From UBA4742 sp037138595 (lineage in GTDB: Bacteria > Actinomycetota > Acidimicrobiia > Acidimicrobiales > Acidimicrobilacustridaceae), in the NCBI GenBank assembly GCA_037138595.1, contig JBAXIB010000014.1, positions 22,421 through 86,420 on the forward strand: a stretch of DNA of 64,000 nucleotides, read 5' to 3'. Positions within the stretch are counted from its first letter, which is position 1. Every line of letters starts with the position of its first letter. Position numbers and translations under genes: made by a program. Shown here piece by piece: positions 16,462 to 25,279 of this stretch. The notes under the pieces were generated by a model, which had not been told where the DNA came from, searched no databases, and saw nothing but the letters and a program-made list of their open reading frames with translations.

Positions 16462-18069
16462 TTGATTGAGTCTCAAGTCGAGACGCGAATCGAAAGGCAT
16501 ACATCTCTCGTGGGCGTCGACAAGTCAAAAAAATCACTGACCGCGACCGAAAACCGCGGCAAAAAGGTCAAAACCAAAAAGCCCGTCAATAAGACAGGCA
16601 ACAAAGCTGGCACCAAAAAGGCCGGCACCAAAAAAACAGACGCGCTTTCCGGCAAGCAAAGCGCGCACTTGCTGAGCCACCTTCGGGCGCTCGTTCCGAA
16701 AGACGCAGTCGTGCAACGTCCCGAGCGGGCGGAAATCGGCAAGAGCCTCCGACAGCGAGTACCGCGAGACGTTCATGGCGACTGGAAACCACCGGCTGAT
16801 CGCCTCGACCCCATTAGCATTCTTCAGGAACAAGCCCTCACCCGCGTGCCCGAATTGGTGCCGATTCGCCATGCCCGCATGGCCACTTCAGAATTCGCGT
16901 TTTTTCGCGGCGCGGCTGCCGTCATGGCCGCCGATCTGTACGAGACCCCCAACTCCGGCATCATGCTCCAGACTTGCGGCGATGCACACCTTGTGAACTT
17001 CGGCATGTTCGCGACTCCCGAACGTCGGCTGGTTTTTGACGTCAATGACTTCGATGAGACCATCCCCGGCCCATGGGAATGGGATGTCAAACGCCTAGCG
17101 GCCAGCATCGTGGTCGCTGGACGTTCCAACGGCTTCAGCCGCGACGAAAACACCCAAGCGGTGCTCGACACACTCGAGACTTACCGCGAGCGACTCGATC
17201 ATCTCGCCACTATGCGCACCCTTGACGTCTGGTACGAACAAGTCGACGTTGACAAGTTCCTGAGCCAGATCGAAGAATTCGATAAATCGACCAAAGTCGC
17301 CGACAGCATCAAGAGCGCTGCAGCCAAGGCACAGACCCACGACACCACTCGCGCGGTTTCTAAGCTCACCGCAATGGTCGATGGGCAGCGACGCATCGTG
17401 GATCACCCCCCGCTCATCGATCACGTCGGCCTCGCAACCGCCGAAGAACAAATCCAACTGCTCTTCCAGGGCTATATGTCGACGCTTGCGCCAGAACTGG
17501 TCATCTTGATGTCGCGGTTCCGTCTCGTAGACATCGCACGCAAGGTCGTCGGTGTCGGCAGCGTTGGCACCCGATGCTGGATTGCGTTGTTCGAAGGCGG
17601 AGCCGACGACGATCCGATCATGCTTCAGATCAAAGAAGCACAACCATCGGTTCTCGAAAAATACCTGAACCTGAATTCGATCTATCAGAATCAAGGCGAG
17701 CGAGTCGTGCACGGCCAGCGCATGATGCAAAGTGCGAGCGACCTGTTCTTGGGCTGGTCTCGCAACCCAACCGTCGGCGTCGACTATTACTTCCGCCAAC
17801 TCCACGATATGAAGTCATCGGCCGACGTTCCTTCGATGGGCCCAGTTCAGCTCTCGAATTACGGTCGCCTTTGCGGTTGGACACTCGCTCGGGCCCATGC
17901 CAAGAGTGGCGATCCTGCCATGCTGAGCGGCTATCTCGGCTCCGGGTCCGAATTCGACCATGCCATGGCCAATTTCGCGCAAAGTTACGCCGATCAAAAC
18001 ACCTTAGATTTCGCGGCAATGACCGAAGCGGTCGCAAGCGGACGCATCGAATCATTCGAAGCAGTCTGA
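16462..18069 (+). CDS. DUF2252 family protein (kinase-like motifs)
   Basis: A DUF2252 protein of up to 535 residues from a TTG at 16462; a GTG at 16510 (519 residues, with GAAAGG about 12 nt upstream) is an equally possible start. Residues about 20-60 are a Lys/Gly/Thr-rich low-complexity tail. The conserved core includes FFRGAAAVMAADL, CGDAHLVNFGMFATPER and VFDVNDFDETIPGPWEWDVKRLAAS. GDAHLVNF and NDFDE resemble the catalytic loop and metal-binding Asp motif of aminoglycoside-phosphotransferase-type kinases; that resemblance is my reading, and no substrate is known. It is divergent from uppP. Confidence 0.87.
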   Translation: MIESQVETRIERHTSLVGVDKSKKSLTATENRGKKVKTKKPVNKTGNKAGTKKAGTKKTDALSGKQSAHLLSHLRALVPKDAVVQRPERAEIGKSLRQRVPRDVHGDWKPPADRLDPISILQEQALTRVPELVPIRHARMATSEFAFFRGAAAVMAADLYETPNSGIMLQTCGDAHLVNFGMFATPERRLVFDVNDFDETIPGPWEWDVKRLAASIVVAGRSNGFSRDENTQAVLDTLETYRERLDHLATMRTLDVWYEQVDVDKFLSQIEEFDKSTKVADSIKSAAAKAQTHDTTRAVSKLTAMVDGQRRIVDHPPLIDHVGLATAEEQIQLLFQGYMSTLAPELVILMSRFRLVDIARKVVGVGSVGTRCWIALFEGGADDDPIMLQIKEAQPSVLEKYLNLNSIYQNQGERVVHGQRMMQSASDLFLGWSRNPTVGVDYYFRQLHDMKSSADVPSMGPVQLSNYGRLCGWTLARAHAKSGDPAMLSGYLGSGSEFDHAMANFAQSYADQNTLDFAAMTEAVASGRIESFEAV

Positions 18070-18134
18070 AATCTGCAACGAGCGCGGCACTCGTGTGGCC
18101 AACTGAATAAGCGATCTTGGTTGAGCGCGCCGAG

Positions 18135-19364
18135 TTATGGCAGGTCGGGCTCAATTGATTCATGGGCCAAGGCGGCGGCGACGGGATCAATGGGCGCTCG
18201 CGCCGCCGGTAAGGCTCGGCTTCTCAGTAAAGCCAATGCGCCCAAAGCCAGAGCCGCACCACCGAGGAATGCGCCTCGATACCCGCTAACCGATGCCACC
18301 AAGCCCAGCATGAGGGCGCCCAATCCCTGCGATGCATCGAAGAAACTCGAAACGGTTCCTACCGCTGATCCACGCTGATTGGCGGCCAAACCGGTAAGCG
18401 CCAACGTCAACATTGCCGGATACAGCAACGACATACCGACCGCGAAAATGGCGGTGCCGAGATAGAGGCCAATCGCCGTCGGAATCGCCGCCATGAGGCC
18501 AAGGCCGGCCGCAGCAAGCAACGTTGCCAGGGTTCCGGCGAACAATGGGCCAAGCCGATCAGGCAAGCGAGCGCCGAAGATCCGCACCACCAAAATGACG
18601 CATCCGTAGACCAAAAACACTCCGCCGGAACTCGAAAGGCCAATTTGTCCGACGTACAACGGTACGAACTCAGAAAACCCAGCCAAGCCCACTAAACCCA
18701 GGAACAACACCGCGCCTGGACCCAACGCGGAGCGACTAAAAAGCGGAGGCCGCGGCGCGCCTAGATCGGTCGGCGCACCGGTATGAATCGTTTCGGTGGT
18801 GCACAACCCGAGCAGTCCTGCGATGAGCGAAAGTGACGCGGCGACGATCCACACCCGGTCGTAATGGTCGCCGTCGAGCACCAAGGTCCCGAGAAATGGA
18901 CCAAAAGCGAGTCCGCCATAAACCGCGACCGACCAATAACTGATCGCCTCACCGCGACGATGTTCCGGAGCGAGATCGGTGATCATCGAAGCGGCACCCA
19001 CAAAGAACGCGGCTTCGCCAATGCCACCCAAAAGGCGAACCGCAATTAACGGCACCAACCCCGACACAACTACGTACAGGACTCCGGCAAAAGCCACGAC
19101 CAACGAACCAGACACAATCAACATGCGCCGTCCAAGGCGATCACCGATGCGGCCCACGAAGGGGCGGAGAGTTACCGCTCCCACCGCAAAGGCCCCCACC
19201 GCGATTCCCACCGCGACATCACTGCCGCCTAAACGATGCTTCACGAACAGCGGTACAACCGGCAGCAACATGCCAAGCGCCATGAAATAGGCCAAACCCA
19301 CGGTGACCACCAACACGAAACGCGGCGTGACCAGGCGCTCGGGAACTATCTCGGGGCTAACCAT
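18135..19364 (-). CDS. MFS transporter
   Basis: A 409-residue major facilitator with about twelve hydrophobic helices. The motif-A-like loop GRIGDRLGRRMLIVSG lies between helices 2 and 3, with a weaker repeat GARLPDRLGPLFAG in the second half. The N-terminus FVLVVTVGLAYFMALGMLLPVVPLFVKHRL... resembles drug-efflux or small-molecule exporters of the DHA1 class, but the substrate cannot be inferred. It stands alone: convergent with the DUF2252 gene across 65 bp and divergent from a lipoprotein gene across 61 bp. Confidence 0.9.
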   Translation of the reverse strand: MVSPEIVPERLVTPRFVLVVTVGLAYFMALGMLLPVVPLFVKHRLGGSDVAVGIAVGAFAVGAVTLRPFVGRIGDRLGRRMLIVSGSLVVAFAGVLYVVVSGLVPLIAVRLLGGIGEAAFFVGAASMITDLAPEHRRGEAISYWSVAVYGGLAFGPFLGTLVLDGDHYDRVWIVAASLSLIAGLLGLCTTETIHTGAPTDLGAPRPPLFSRSALGPGAVLFLGLVGLAGFSEFVPLYVGQIGLSSSGGVFLVYGCVILVVRIFGARLPDRLGPLFAGTLATLLAAAGLGLMAAIPTAIGLYLGTAIFAVGMSLLYPAMLTLALTGLAANQRGSAVGTVSSFFDASQGLGALMLGLVASVSGYRGAFLGGAALALGALALLRSRALPAARAPIDPVAAALAHESIEPDLP

Positions 19365-19425
19365 CGCTTCGCGAGCCTACGACCGTGCATCGGTGACGGC
19401 ACAACCATCAACTACCTTCGCCCCA

Positions 19426-20127
19426 ATGGCTCAAGCTCCTGCACGTGCGACACCTCGTGCATCGCCGAGAAGACCTCGGCATCGCGTATCAACTCGCCGG
19501 GCTGTTGTTGTGGCGCTGGCCTGTGTCGTTGCCATGTCAGGTTGCGCTGGTAGCAACTCAACATCGACGTCAAAGGCGAACCGGCCAGGCGACCAAACTG
19601 GCACTAAGCCAAACTCGGCCGCCGATGACACTTCCCCGCCGGAGACGACACCAACTACGACCGATGTCGGCGCGCTAGTGCAAACAACTGACCGGCCGAC
19701 GAGTACCGGTACCGACGTAGCAGCCGGCGGCGAGGCACTTTGGAACGCCATTGTCGACGACAAACCCGACTTGGCGATGCCATTTTTCTTTCCTCGAAGC
19801 GCGTACCACCAAGTCAAGATTCTTCGCGATCCTGATAAAGACTGGCAAAGCAGACTCGTCGATTCCTATACCCAAGACATTCACGCGCTTCACCAAACAC
19901 TGGGCACACAGGTCGCCGACGCGAAGCTCATCGGCATCGAGATCCCTGATGGTGCCGCTCGGTGGATCAATCCTCACGAGGAATACAACAAGATCGGCTA
20001 CTGGCGAGTCTACGGCTCAACCCTGAACTACAAGATCGCCGGAAAAACGGTCCGGGTGCCGATCTACTCACTGATTTCGTGGCGAGGTACGTGGTACATC
20101 GTGCATCTCAACAAGCCAGCCGCTTAG
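19426..20127 (+). CDS. Putative lipoprotein of unknown function
   Basis: The ATG at 19426 gives 233 residues. A basic N-terminus (RRPRHRVSTRR) leads to a hydrophobic core VVVALACVVAMSGC, a lipobox-like end with Cys at about residue 36. A Ser/Thr/Pro-rich linker of about 60 residues follows, as is common in actinobacterial surface lipoproteins. The globular C-terminal part (about 100-233) contains GEALWNAIVDDKPDLAMPFF and ends in SWRGTWYIVHLNKPA. I do not recognise the domain. An ATG further upstream at 19303 would run into the divergent MFS gene and is rejected. Confidence 0.75.
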   Translation: MAQAPARATPRASPRRPRHRVSTRRAVVVALACVVAMSGCAGSNSTSTSKANRPGDQTGTKPNSAADDTSPPETTPTTTDVGALVQTTDRPTSTGTDVAAGGEALWNAIVDDKPDLAMPFFFPRSAYHQVKILRDPDKDWQSRLVDSYTQDIHALHQTLGTQVADAKLIGIEIPDGAARWINPHEEYNKIGYWRVYGSTLNYKIAGKTVRVPIYSLISWRGTWYIVHLNKPAA

Positions 20128-20177
20128 GCGAGGTAATGGCAACCAACTTGCGGTGGCCTCAGTTCACTCTGCCTGAT

Positions 20178-20684
20178 TCAGTCGGCGACGGCACCGACGC
20201 GAGCCCAGCGAAGACTCAGGTCGTTACATTCTTCGCACACTGATGCAGGGATAACTCCCAGTCGCATCAGGAGCGAGAACATTCTGCACCCCATGCAAAA
20301 TCCGATGGCTGCCTCAAGACTCGCGAGCACGACCAGTACGGCGATGAGCCCATAGGCCCATCCCACCATGTCGGCTGGAAACGCAAGCAACGACGCAGTG
20401 ACGGTGACGAACGCACCGATGCCTTGCGCAAAGCGTTTTGGTGGGCCCGCGGTGAGACGCTCGGGGATTGGAAGCATCGGAGTGAGGACTCGAGTCACAA
20501 CGAGCGCAAGCGGATCAACGCGAGGCCCAAATGCCACCCGCAAGAGAAAACCGCCAGCAAGCACCACCATGAGCCACGGCTGACCAAACACCAGGCACGC
20601 CAGGCCGATGAGCGCCACGCCACTCGCGACCAGTCGAGCTGACACCTCATTAACTGGGTTCGGGAACTCAAAGAACGATGCCAT
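20178..20684 (-). CDS. DUF4395 family membrane protein
   Basis: The ATG at 20684 gives 168 residues, starting ASFFEFPNPVNEVSARLVA as is typical for DUF4395. Four hydrophobic helices are visible (about 14-32, 33-48, 90-108 and 110-130). Two cysteine pairs stand out: GFCMGCRMF after the last helix and VCEECN near the C-terminus, which could bind a metal or act in thiol redox. DUF4395 genes are often found near sulfur or thioredoxin-related genes, but no such neighbour is present. An upstream TTG at 20750 is less likely. Confidence 0.85.
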   Translation of the reverse strand: MASFFEFPNPVNEVSARLVASGVALIGLACLVFGQPWLMVVLAGGFLLRVAFGPRVDPLALVVTRVLTPMLPIPERLTAGPPKRFAQGIGAFVTVTASLLAFPADMVGWAYGLIAVLVVLASLEAAIGFCMGCRMFSLLMRLGVIPASVCEECNDLSLRWARVGAVAD

Positions 20685-20846
20685 GAAAACCAGACTAGTC
20701 AGGTCAGGATTCAATTGTCTACTGATTTGGTCGGGATTCACCACCTTCAAGCCCCGCCGGTACCGATAGCTCGGATTTCATCGCTTGACCGTAAGTGACG
20801 TCTCTGGTTTACGATCAGCGCGCTTCACAAACTCGGGGGACCACAC

Positions 20847-22520
20847 ATGGCAATGACATTCGATGACGCAATTTCTGCAGTGACGGCCAGCGGGCAAATG
20901 TTTTCGCTCGCCGAAGTTGACGTGCTTGGCCGGCCAACCATGGTCTATGAACATGCCATCCCAACGTTGCGGGCACTGTTTGATATCTCTCGCACTCGAG
21001 GTGACGAAGTCTTTCTCGTCTACGAAGACGAGCGGTTGACATTCGATGCTGTTATGGCCCAGATCGATGCCATCGCCGATGCACTGGTCAACCGATACAA
21101 CATCGTGCCAGGCGACCGTGTTGCGATCGGGATGCGCAACTATCCGGAATGGATTACCGCGTTCGCGGCAATTACATCGGTCGGAGCCATTGCAGTTTCA
21201 CTCAACGCGTGGTGGACCGTCGAAGAAATGGCTTACGGCCTTGAGGACTCCGGTTCGGTAGTACTGATCGCTGATCAGGAGCGAGCCGAGCGGGCTGAAG
21301 GCGCATTCGACACGCTGAACATCAAAACCATTGTTGTTCGGGCAACTGGCACCCTTCCTCCAGGTGCCGAGCGCCTCGAAGATGTCATCACTGTGGGGGC
21401 ATCCATGCCCTTTGTCGAGATCAACCCTGACGATGACGCGACGATTCTGTACACCTCAGGCACAACCGGACACCCGAAAGGTGCGGTCTCAACTCATCGA
21501 GCCGTCACTCACGGCTTGTTCGCCTTCGCCTGTCGCGCCGCGGCGAATGGTCTTTCAAATCCGCCTTCAGAGCCGCATCCGTATCCAACTTCGTTCATTC
21601 TTATCGTGCCGCTGTTCCACGTCACTGGTTGCGTTGCGGTGATGCTTAGCTCGTGGCTCGCTGGCGCAAAGCTCGTCCTTATGTACAAGTGGAGCCCCGA
21701 ACGCGCACTCGAACTCATAGAGCGTGAACGCATCACGAACTTTGTCGGCGTGCCGACCATGTCGTGGGATCTGCTGGAATCGGCTGATTTCGCAACCCGC
21801 GACACCTCAAGTTTGATCGCCGTTGGTGGCGGGGGTGCTCCAGCTCCACCTGAACTTGTGCGTCGAGTCGAAGAAAGCTTCAGCCGGGGCCGCCCCCAGC
21901 TCGGCTACGGCATGACCGAGACCAATGCATACGGGCCCGGTAATACCGGCGACGACTACGTGCGCAAACCAACGAGCACGGGCCGGTGGGTTCCGCCGAT
22001 GGAGATCAAGATTGCCGGGCCTAACGGCGAGGCACTTGCCGTGGGTGAAGTTGGCGAGATCTGTTTCTCAGGTCCGATGCTCATTCGTGGTTACTGGAAC
22101 AAACCCGAAGCCACCGCAGAGACCATCGTCGACGGATGGCTGTATAGCGGCGATATCGGGCGGATTGATGACGAGGGTTTCTTGTACGTTGAAGACCGGG
22201 CGAAAGACATGGTCATTCGCGCTGGCGAAAACATCTACTGCGCCGAAGTTGAGGCGGCGATCTACGAACATCCGGCGGTCTACGAAGTCGCGGTGTTTGG
22301 GATTCCCCACGAACGCCTCGGCGAGGAACTCGTGGCCGCGATCTTGCTCAAGCCGGATGGTCAACTCGATGCTGCCGAACTTCAGGCTCACGTCGGCAAA
22401 CGCCTCGCGGGGTTCAAGGTGCCGTCGACCGTGGTATTTGCGACTGAACAATTACCGCGAGGAGCGTCGGGCAAGATCCTCAAGCGTCAACTACGAGATG
22501 AGATGATCGCCTCGGCCTAA
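20847..22520 (+). CDS. Class I acyl-CoA synthetase (AMP-dependent ligase)
   Basis: A 557-residue adenylate-forming enzyme. Motif A3 is ILYTSGTTGHPKGAVSTHRA (200-219), A5 is GYGMTETNAYG, the hinge region is LYSGDIGRIDDEGFLYVEDRAKDM, and the C-terminal catalytic lysine K543 sits in ASGKILKRQL. It would activate a carboxylic acid with ATP and CoA. The ANL subfamily is consistent with medium/long-chain fatty-acid or aryl-acid CoA ligases, and the exact substrate is unknown. It is a single gene with 162 bp of upstream space that shows no convincing promoter to my reading. Confidence 0.92.
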   Translation: MAMTFDDAISAVTASGQMFSLAEVDVLGRPTMVYEHAIPTLRALFDISRTRGDEVFLVYEDERLTFDAVMAQIDAIADALVNRYNIVPGDRVAIGMRNYPEWITAFAAITSVGAIAVSLNAWWTVEEMAYGLEDSGSVVLIADQERAERAEGAFDTLNIKTIVVRATGTLPPGAERLEDVITVGASMPFVEINPDDDATILYTSGTTGHPKGAVSTHRAVTHGLFAFACRAAANGLSNPPSEPHPYPTSFILIVPLFHVTGCVAVMLSSWLAGAKLVLMYKWSPERALELIERERITNFVGVPTMSWDLLESADFATRDTSSLIAVGGGGAPAPPELVRRVEESFSRGRPQLGYGMTETNAYGPGNTGDDYVRKPTSTGRWVPPMEIKIAGPNGEALAVGEVGEICFSGPMLIRGYWNKPEATAETIVDGWLYSGDIGRIDDEGFLYVEDRAKDMVIRAGENIYCAEVEAAIYEHPAVYEVAVFGIPHERLGEELVAAILLKPDGQLDAAELQAHVGKRLAGFKVPSTVVFATEQLPRGASGKILKRQLRDEMIASA

Positions 22521-22542
22521 CGAGCCACTCTGCTCGGTAATA

Positions 22543-22571
22543 GGAGCGATTCCCATTCGGGAGTGATTCCC
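22543..22571 (+). promoter_or_regulatory. Tandem GGAGYGATTCCC repeats before a metal-importer operon
   Basis: Two copies, GGAGCGATTCCC (22543-22554) and GGAGTGATTCCC (22560-22571), are spaced 17 bp start to start. They overlap a TCCC-ATTC-GGGA inverted repeat between them and end 14 bp before the ATG of the metal-binding lipoprotein. Position and duplication suggest a repressor or activator site, for example Zur- or MntR/DtxR-like. Neither half matches a consensus I know, so the regulator is open. Confidence 0.4.
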
Positions 22572-22585
22572 GTTACAGTGGTTTC

Positions 22586-23578
22586 ATGCCGCCACAAGCC
22601 GTGCGCTACCAACCCGTTCTTACTCACGGCCGTCGCAACGGTCGCTGTCATCATCAGGCCACCAATGCCACCGTGGCGGGCGCCTTTCTCGTCGCCGTCA
22701 CGCTCAGCGTGGTCACTGGATGCGGCTCCACCAGCAACGAAGGGGCAAAAACCTCGCGCATCCGGGTTGTCGCCACCACCACTCAAGTCGCCGATTTCGT
22801 CGGCGAAATTGGTGGGGACTGCATTGACCGCTACGGGGTGCTCAAACCAAATGTCGATCCCCACGATTACGAACCGTCACCGGCCGACCTCGATGCCATC
22901 GCTCGCGCCGATGTCATCGTAAGCAACGGCGTTGGCCTCGAGCCCTGGCTCTCCGAGACAGTGTCAAGCGCCGGGTCCCACGCTGCGGTGATCGATACCA
23001 GCGTGGGGGTGCCAATCCGCGCCGGTGACAAAACCGACCAGCACGATGACCCACACATTTGGCAAAACCCCCAAAACGCCAAAACGATGGTGACGAACAT
23101 CGCCCACGCCATCGAAAACGCGGCACCAAACTGCAAGCAGTCGGTCGAAGAAAACTTGGCACGTTATTCCGCGCAGCTCGATCAACTCGATCATGCGAAC
23201 GAAGTGACATTGAACGCGATGTGTTCGAAAAAGATCGTGACAAACCATGATTCGCTCGGCTACTACATCGACCGTTATGGGCTCGAATTCATCGGAGCAA
23301 TCATCCCTAGTTTCGACACATCGACTGAGCTGTCGGCGGCGGGTATCGCTGACCTGGTCACTCAGCTTCGTGACCAAGACGTCAAAGCGATCTTCGCGGA
23401 AGCGTCACTGCCAGCTAAGACTGCCGATGCCATCGGAAACGAAACAAAGATTCAGATCGTTCAAGGCAATGATGCGCTTTACGGTGACACCTTGGGCGCC
23501 GCGGGCAGCGCGGGATCCACGTATCTCACCATGGTGGCCCACAACACCAAAACCATCGCCGCCAATTTGAGCTGTTGA
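22586..23578 (+). CDS. Metal ABC transporter substrate-binding lipoprotein (ZnuA/TroA family)
   Basis: A 330-residue cluster A-I solute-binding protein. The signal peptide ends at lipobox VVTGC with Cys46. Metal ligands are visible at His93 (NVDPHDYEPS), His157 (DPHIWQNP) and His221 (VTNHDSLGYY), with a C-terminal Asp/Glu ligand region. The loop between the first two histidines is short and not His-rich, so zinc versus manganese cannot be decided. It is the first gene of a four-gene importer operon and is followed 12 bp later by the ATPase. A tandem repeat just upstream may be its operator. Confidence 0.92.
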   Translation: MPPQAVRYQPVLTHGRRNGRCHHQATNATVAGAFLVAVTLSVVTGCGSTSNEGAKTSRIRVVATTTQVADFVGEIGGDCIDRYGVLKPNVDPHDYEPSPADLDAIARADVIVSNGVGLEPWLSETVSSAGSHAAVIDTSVGVPIRAGDKTDQHDDPHIWQNPQNAKTMVTNIAHAIENAAPNCKQSVEENLARYSAQLDQLDHANEVTLNAMCSKKIVTNHDSLGYYIDRYGLEFIGAIIPSFDTSTELSAAGIADLVTQLRDQDVKAIFAEASLPAKTADAIGNETKIQIVQGNDALYGDTLGAAGSAGSTYLTMVAHNTKTIAANLSC

Positions 23579-23590
23579 GGTGCTCGCCCG

Positions 23591-24349
23591 ATGAGTCGTA
23601 CTCCTGCACTCGAACTTCAACATGTTGCGGTTGCCTACGATCGCCTGATCGTGCTCGAAGGGGTCACTGGCACTGTTGCCCCTGGCGAGTCGGTGGCGCT
23701 GATCGGCCCAAACGGCTCAGGAAAATCTACCCTCCTGAAAGCGATCTTGGGACTCGTCCCGCTGCAAGCAGGAACGCTCTCGGTCCTCGGGCAAACCCCC
23801 CAACGCGCCCGTCGATCAGTCGCATATGTCCCACAACAGGACACGCTTGATCCCGAATTTCCGGTCACCGTCCAACAAGTGGTCTTGATGGGGCGCTATC
23901 GACGAATCGGCTGGATTCGCCGACCACGCCAAGCCGATCGCGACGCGGCAACCGCCGCACTCGCCCAGGTCGGACTTGCCGATCAGGCCAACGCGCGCTT
24001 TGGCACATTGTCAGGTGGTCAACGACAACGTGTCCTCATCGCCCGCGCAATCGCTCAAGAGTCACGGCTACTGCTTCTTGACGAACCGTTTAATGGAGTC
24101 GACAGCGCGACCCAAGTGTTGCTGCTTCAAGTGCTCGCCGACCTGCGCGCTTCGGGAGTCGCGATCGTGATGTCAACCCACGATCTTTCCGTCGCGCACA
24201 TTGCGTGCGGTGACGCATGTGTGCTGAACCGCCGTCAAGTTGCCTTCGGTCCCGTTGACGACGTTTTAACCGCTGAACATCTCCGCGAGGCCTACGGCCC
24301 AAACGCCCTCGCCATCGTTAGTTCCAATCCCGGTCAGACCGATGTCTGA
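23591..24349 (+). CDS. Metal ABC transporter ATP-binding protein
   Basis: A 252-residue ABC ATPase. Walker A is GPNGSGKS (39-46), the Q-loop lies in VAYVPQQDTLD, the signature is LSGGQRQRVLIARA, Walker B is LLLLDEPFNGVD and the switch histidine is in STHDLS. It would power zinc or manganese uptake with the two permeases downstream. The ATG is 12 bp after the binding-protein stop, and the first permease starts 12 bp after its end, so this is one transcript. Confidence 0.94.
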   Translation: MSRTPALELQHVAVAYDRLIVLEGVTGTVAPGESVALIGPNGSGKSTLLKAILGLVPLQAGTLSVLGQTPQRARRSVAYVPQQDTLDPEFPVTVQQVVLMGRYRRIGWIRRPRQADRDAATAALAQVGLADQANARFGTLSGGQRQRVLIARAIAQESRLLLLDEPFNGVDSATQVLLLQVLADLRASGVAIVMSTHDLSVAHIACGDACVLNRRQVAFGPVDDVLTAEHLREAYGPNALAIVSSNPGQTDV

Positions 24350-24361
24350 TCAGCGTCTGCC

Positions 24362-25279
24362 ATGATCCGACTTTTGACTGAACCGTTCAGCGCCCCGTAC
24401 ATGCAACGCGCACTCGTTGAAGCCGTGATGCTTGGAGTGCTCGGAGGCATCGTCGGGGTTCACGTCATCTTGCGGCGCCTTGAATTTATGGCCGACGCGC
24501 TCACCCATACGGTGTTCCCAGGGATGGCGGCGGCATTCGTTGTTGGCGGGTCGCTCTACGTCGGAGCGCTCGTTACCGGTGCGATCAGTGCCGTACTGCT
24601 CACCATGCTTACCCGCAATCGCCGGGTCACTTCCGATGCTGCGCTCGCCGTGCTGCTCACCGGTTTTTTCTCGCTCGGCGTCATCCTGATTTCGCGATCA
24701 CACAGTTACACCGCGGACCTCACCGTGCTCTTGTTCGGTCGCGTCCTAGCAATTGATTTGACCGAGATCGCCGTTACTGCGGCAACCGGCATCTTTACGC
24801 TGATCGTGATTTGGATGCTCCACAAAGAATTGGTGCTGCGCTCCTTTGATCCAATTGCCGCCGAGGCCCTCGGCTATCGGGTCGTCACGCTTGACCTCGT
24901 GCTGAATGTAATCATCACCCTTGTCGTCGTGGCTTCGGTGAAAGCGGTTGGAAGTGTGTTGGTTATCGCATTGCTGATTACCCCGGCGGCGATTGCTCGC
25001 CTGATCGTGGCCCGAAGCGTTGCCAAGATGATGGCCATCGCCGCGCTATTCGGAGCCGCAGGCGGATGGCTCGGCTTAGTCGTTAGCTACGAAGGTTCTG
25101 TGCATCACGGATTGCGTTTGGCTTCAGGCGCAACCATTGTCTTGACCCTCACGACACTGTTTTTCGTTTCGTTACTGGTCGTTGTCGTGACGCGATTCCT
25201 CCGATCGAAAAACTCCCAGCCAGCGCTGACCGATTCGGATTTCGTCTTGAGTGGCGACGCGTTCCCGGTAGGGCCATGA
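24362..25279 (+). CDS. Metal ABC transporter permease 1 (ZnuB/TroC type)
   Basis: A 305-residue ABC-3 family permease with about eight hydrophobic helices. Typical motifs are the N-terminal PYMQRALVEAVMLGVLGGIVGVHVILRRL, LTHTVFPGMAAAFV, and SFDPIAAEALGYRV followed by VGSVLVIALLITPAAIARL. It would form half of the membrane channel for zinc or manganese import. It ends in a short polar tail, and its stop overlaps the next permease start by 4 bp (ATGA). Confidence 0.93.
   Translation: MIRLLTEPFSAPYMQRALVEAVMLGVLGGIVGVHVILRRLEFMADALTHTVFPGMAAAFVVGGSLYVGALVTGAISAVLLTMLTRNRRVTSDAALAVLLTGFFSLGVILISRSHSYTADLTVLLFGRVLAIDLTEIAVTAATGIFTLIVIWMLHKELVLRSFDPIAAEALGYRVVTLDLVLNVIITLVVVASVKAVGSVLVIALLITPAAIARLIVARSVAKMMAIAALFGAAGGWLGLVVSYEGSVHHGLRLASGATIVLTLTTLFFVSLLVVVVTRFLRSKNSQPALTDSDFVLSGDAFPVGP

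Noticed and set aside
17095..17805. 236-codon minus-strand open frame
   Set aside because: Antisense shadow of the DUF2252 gene with no ribosome binding site or domain.
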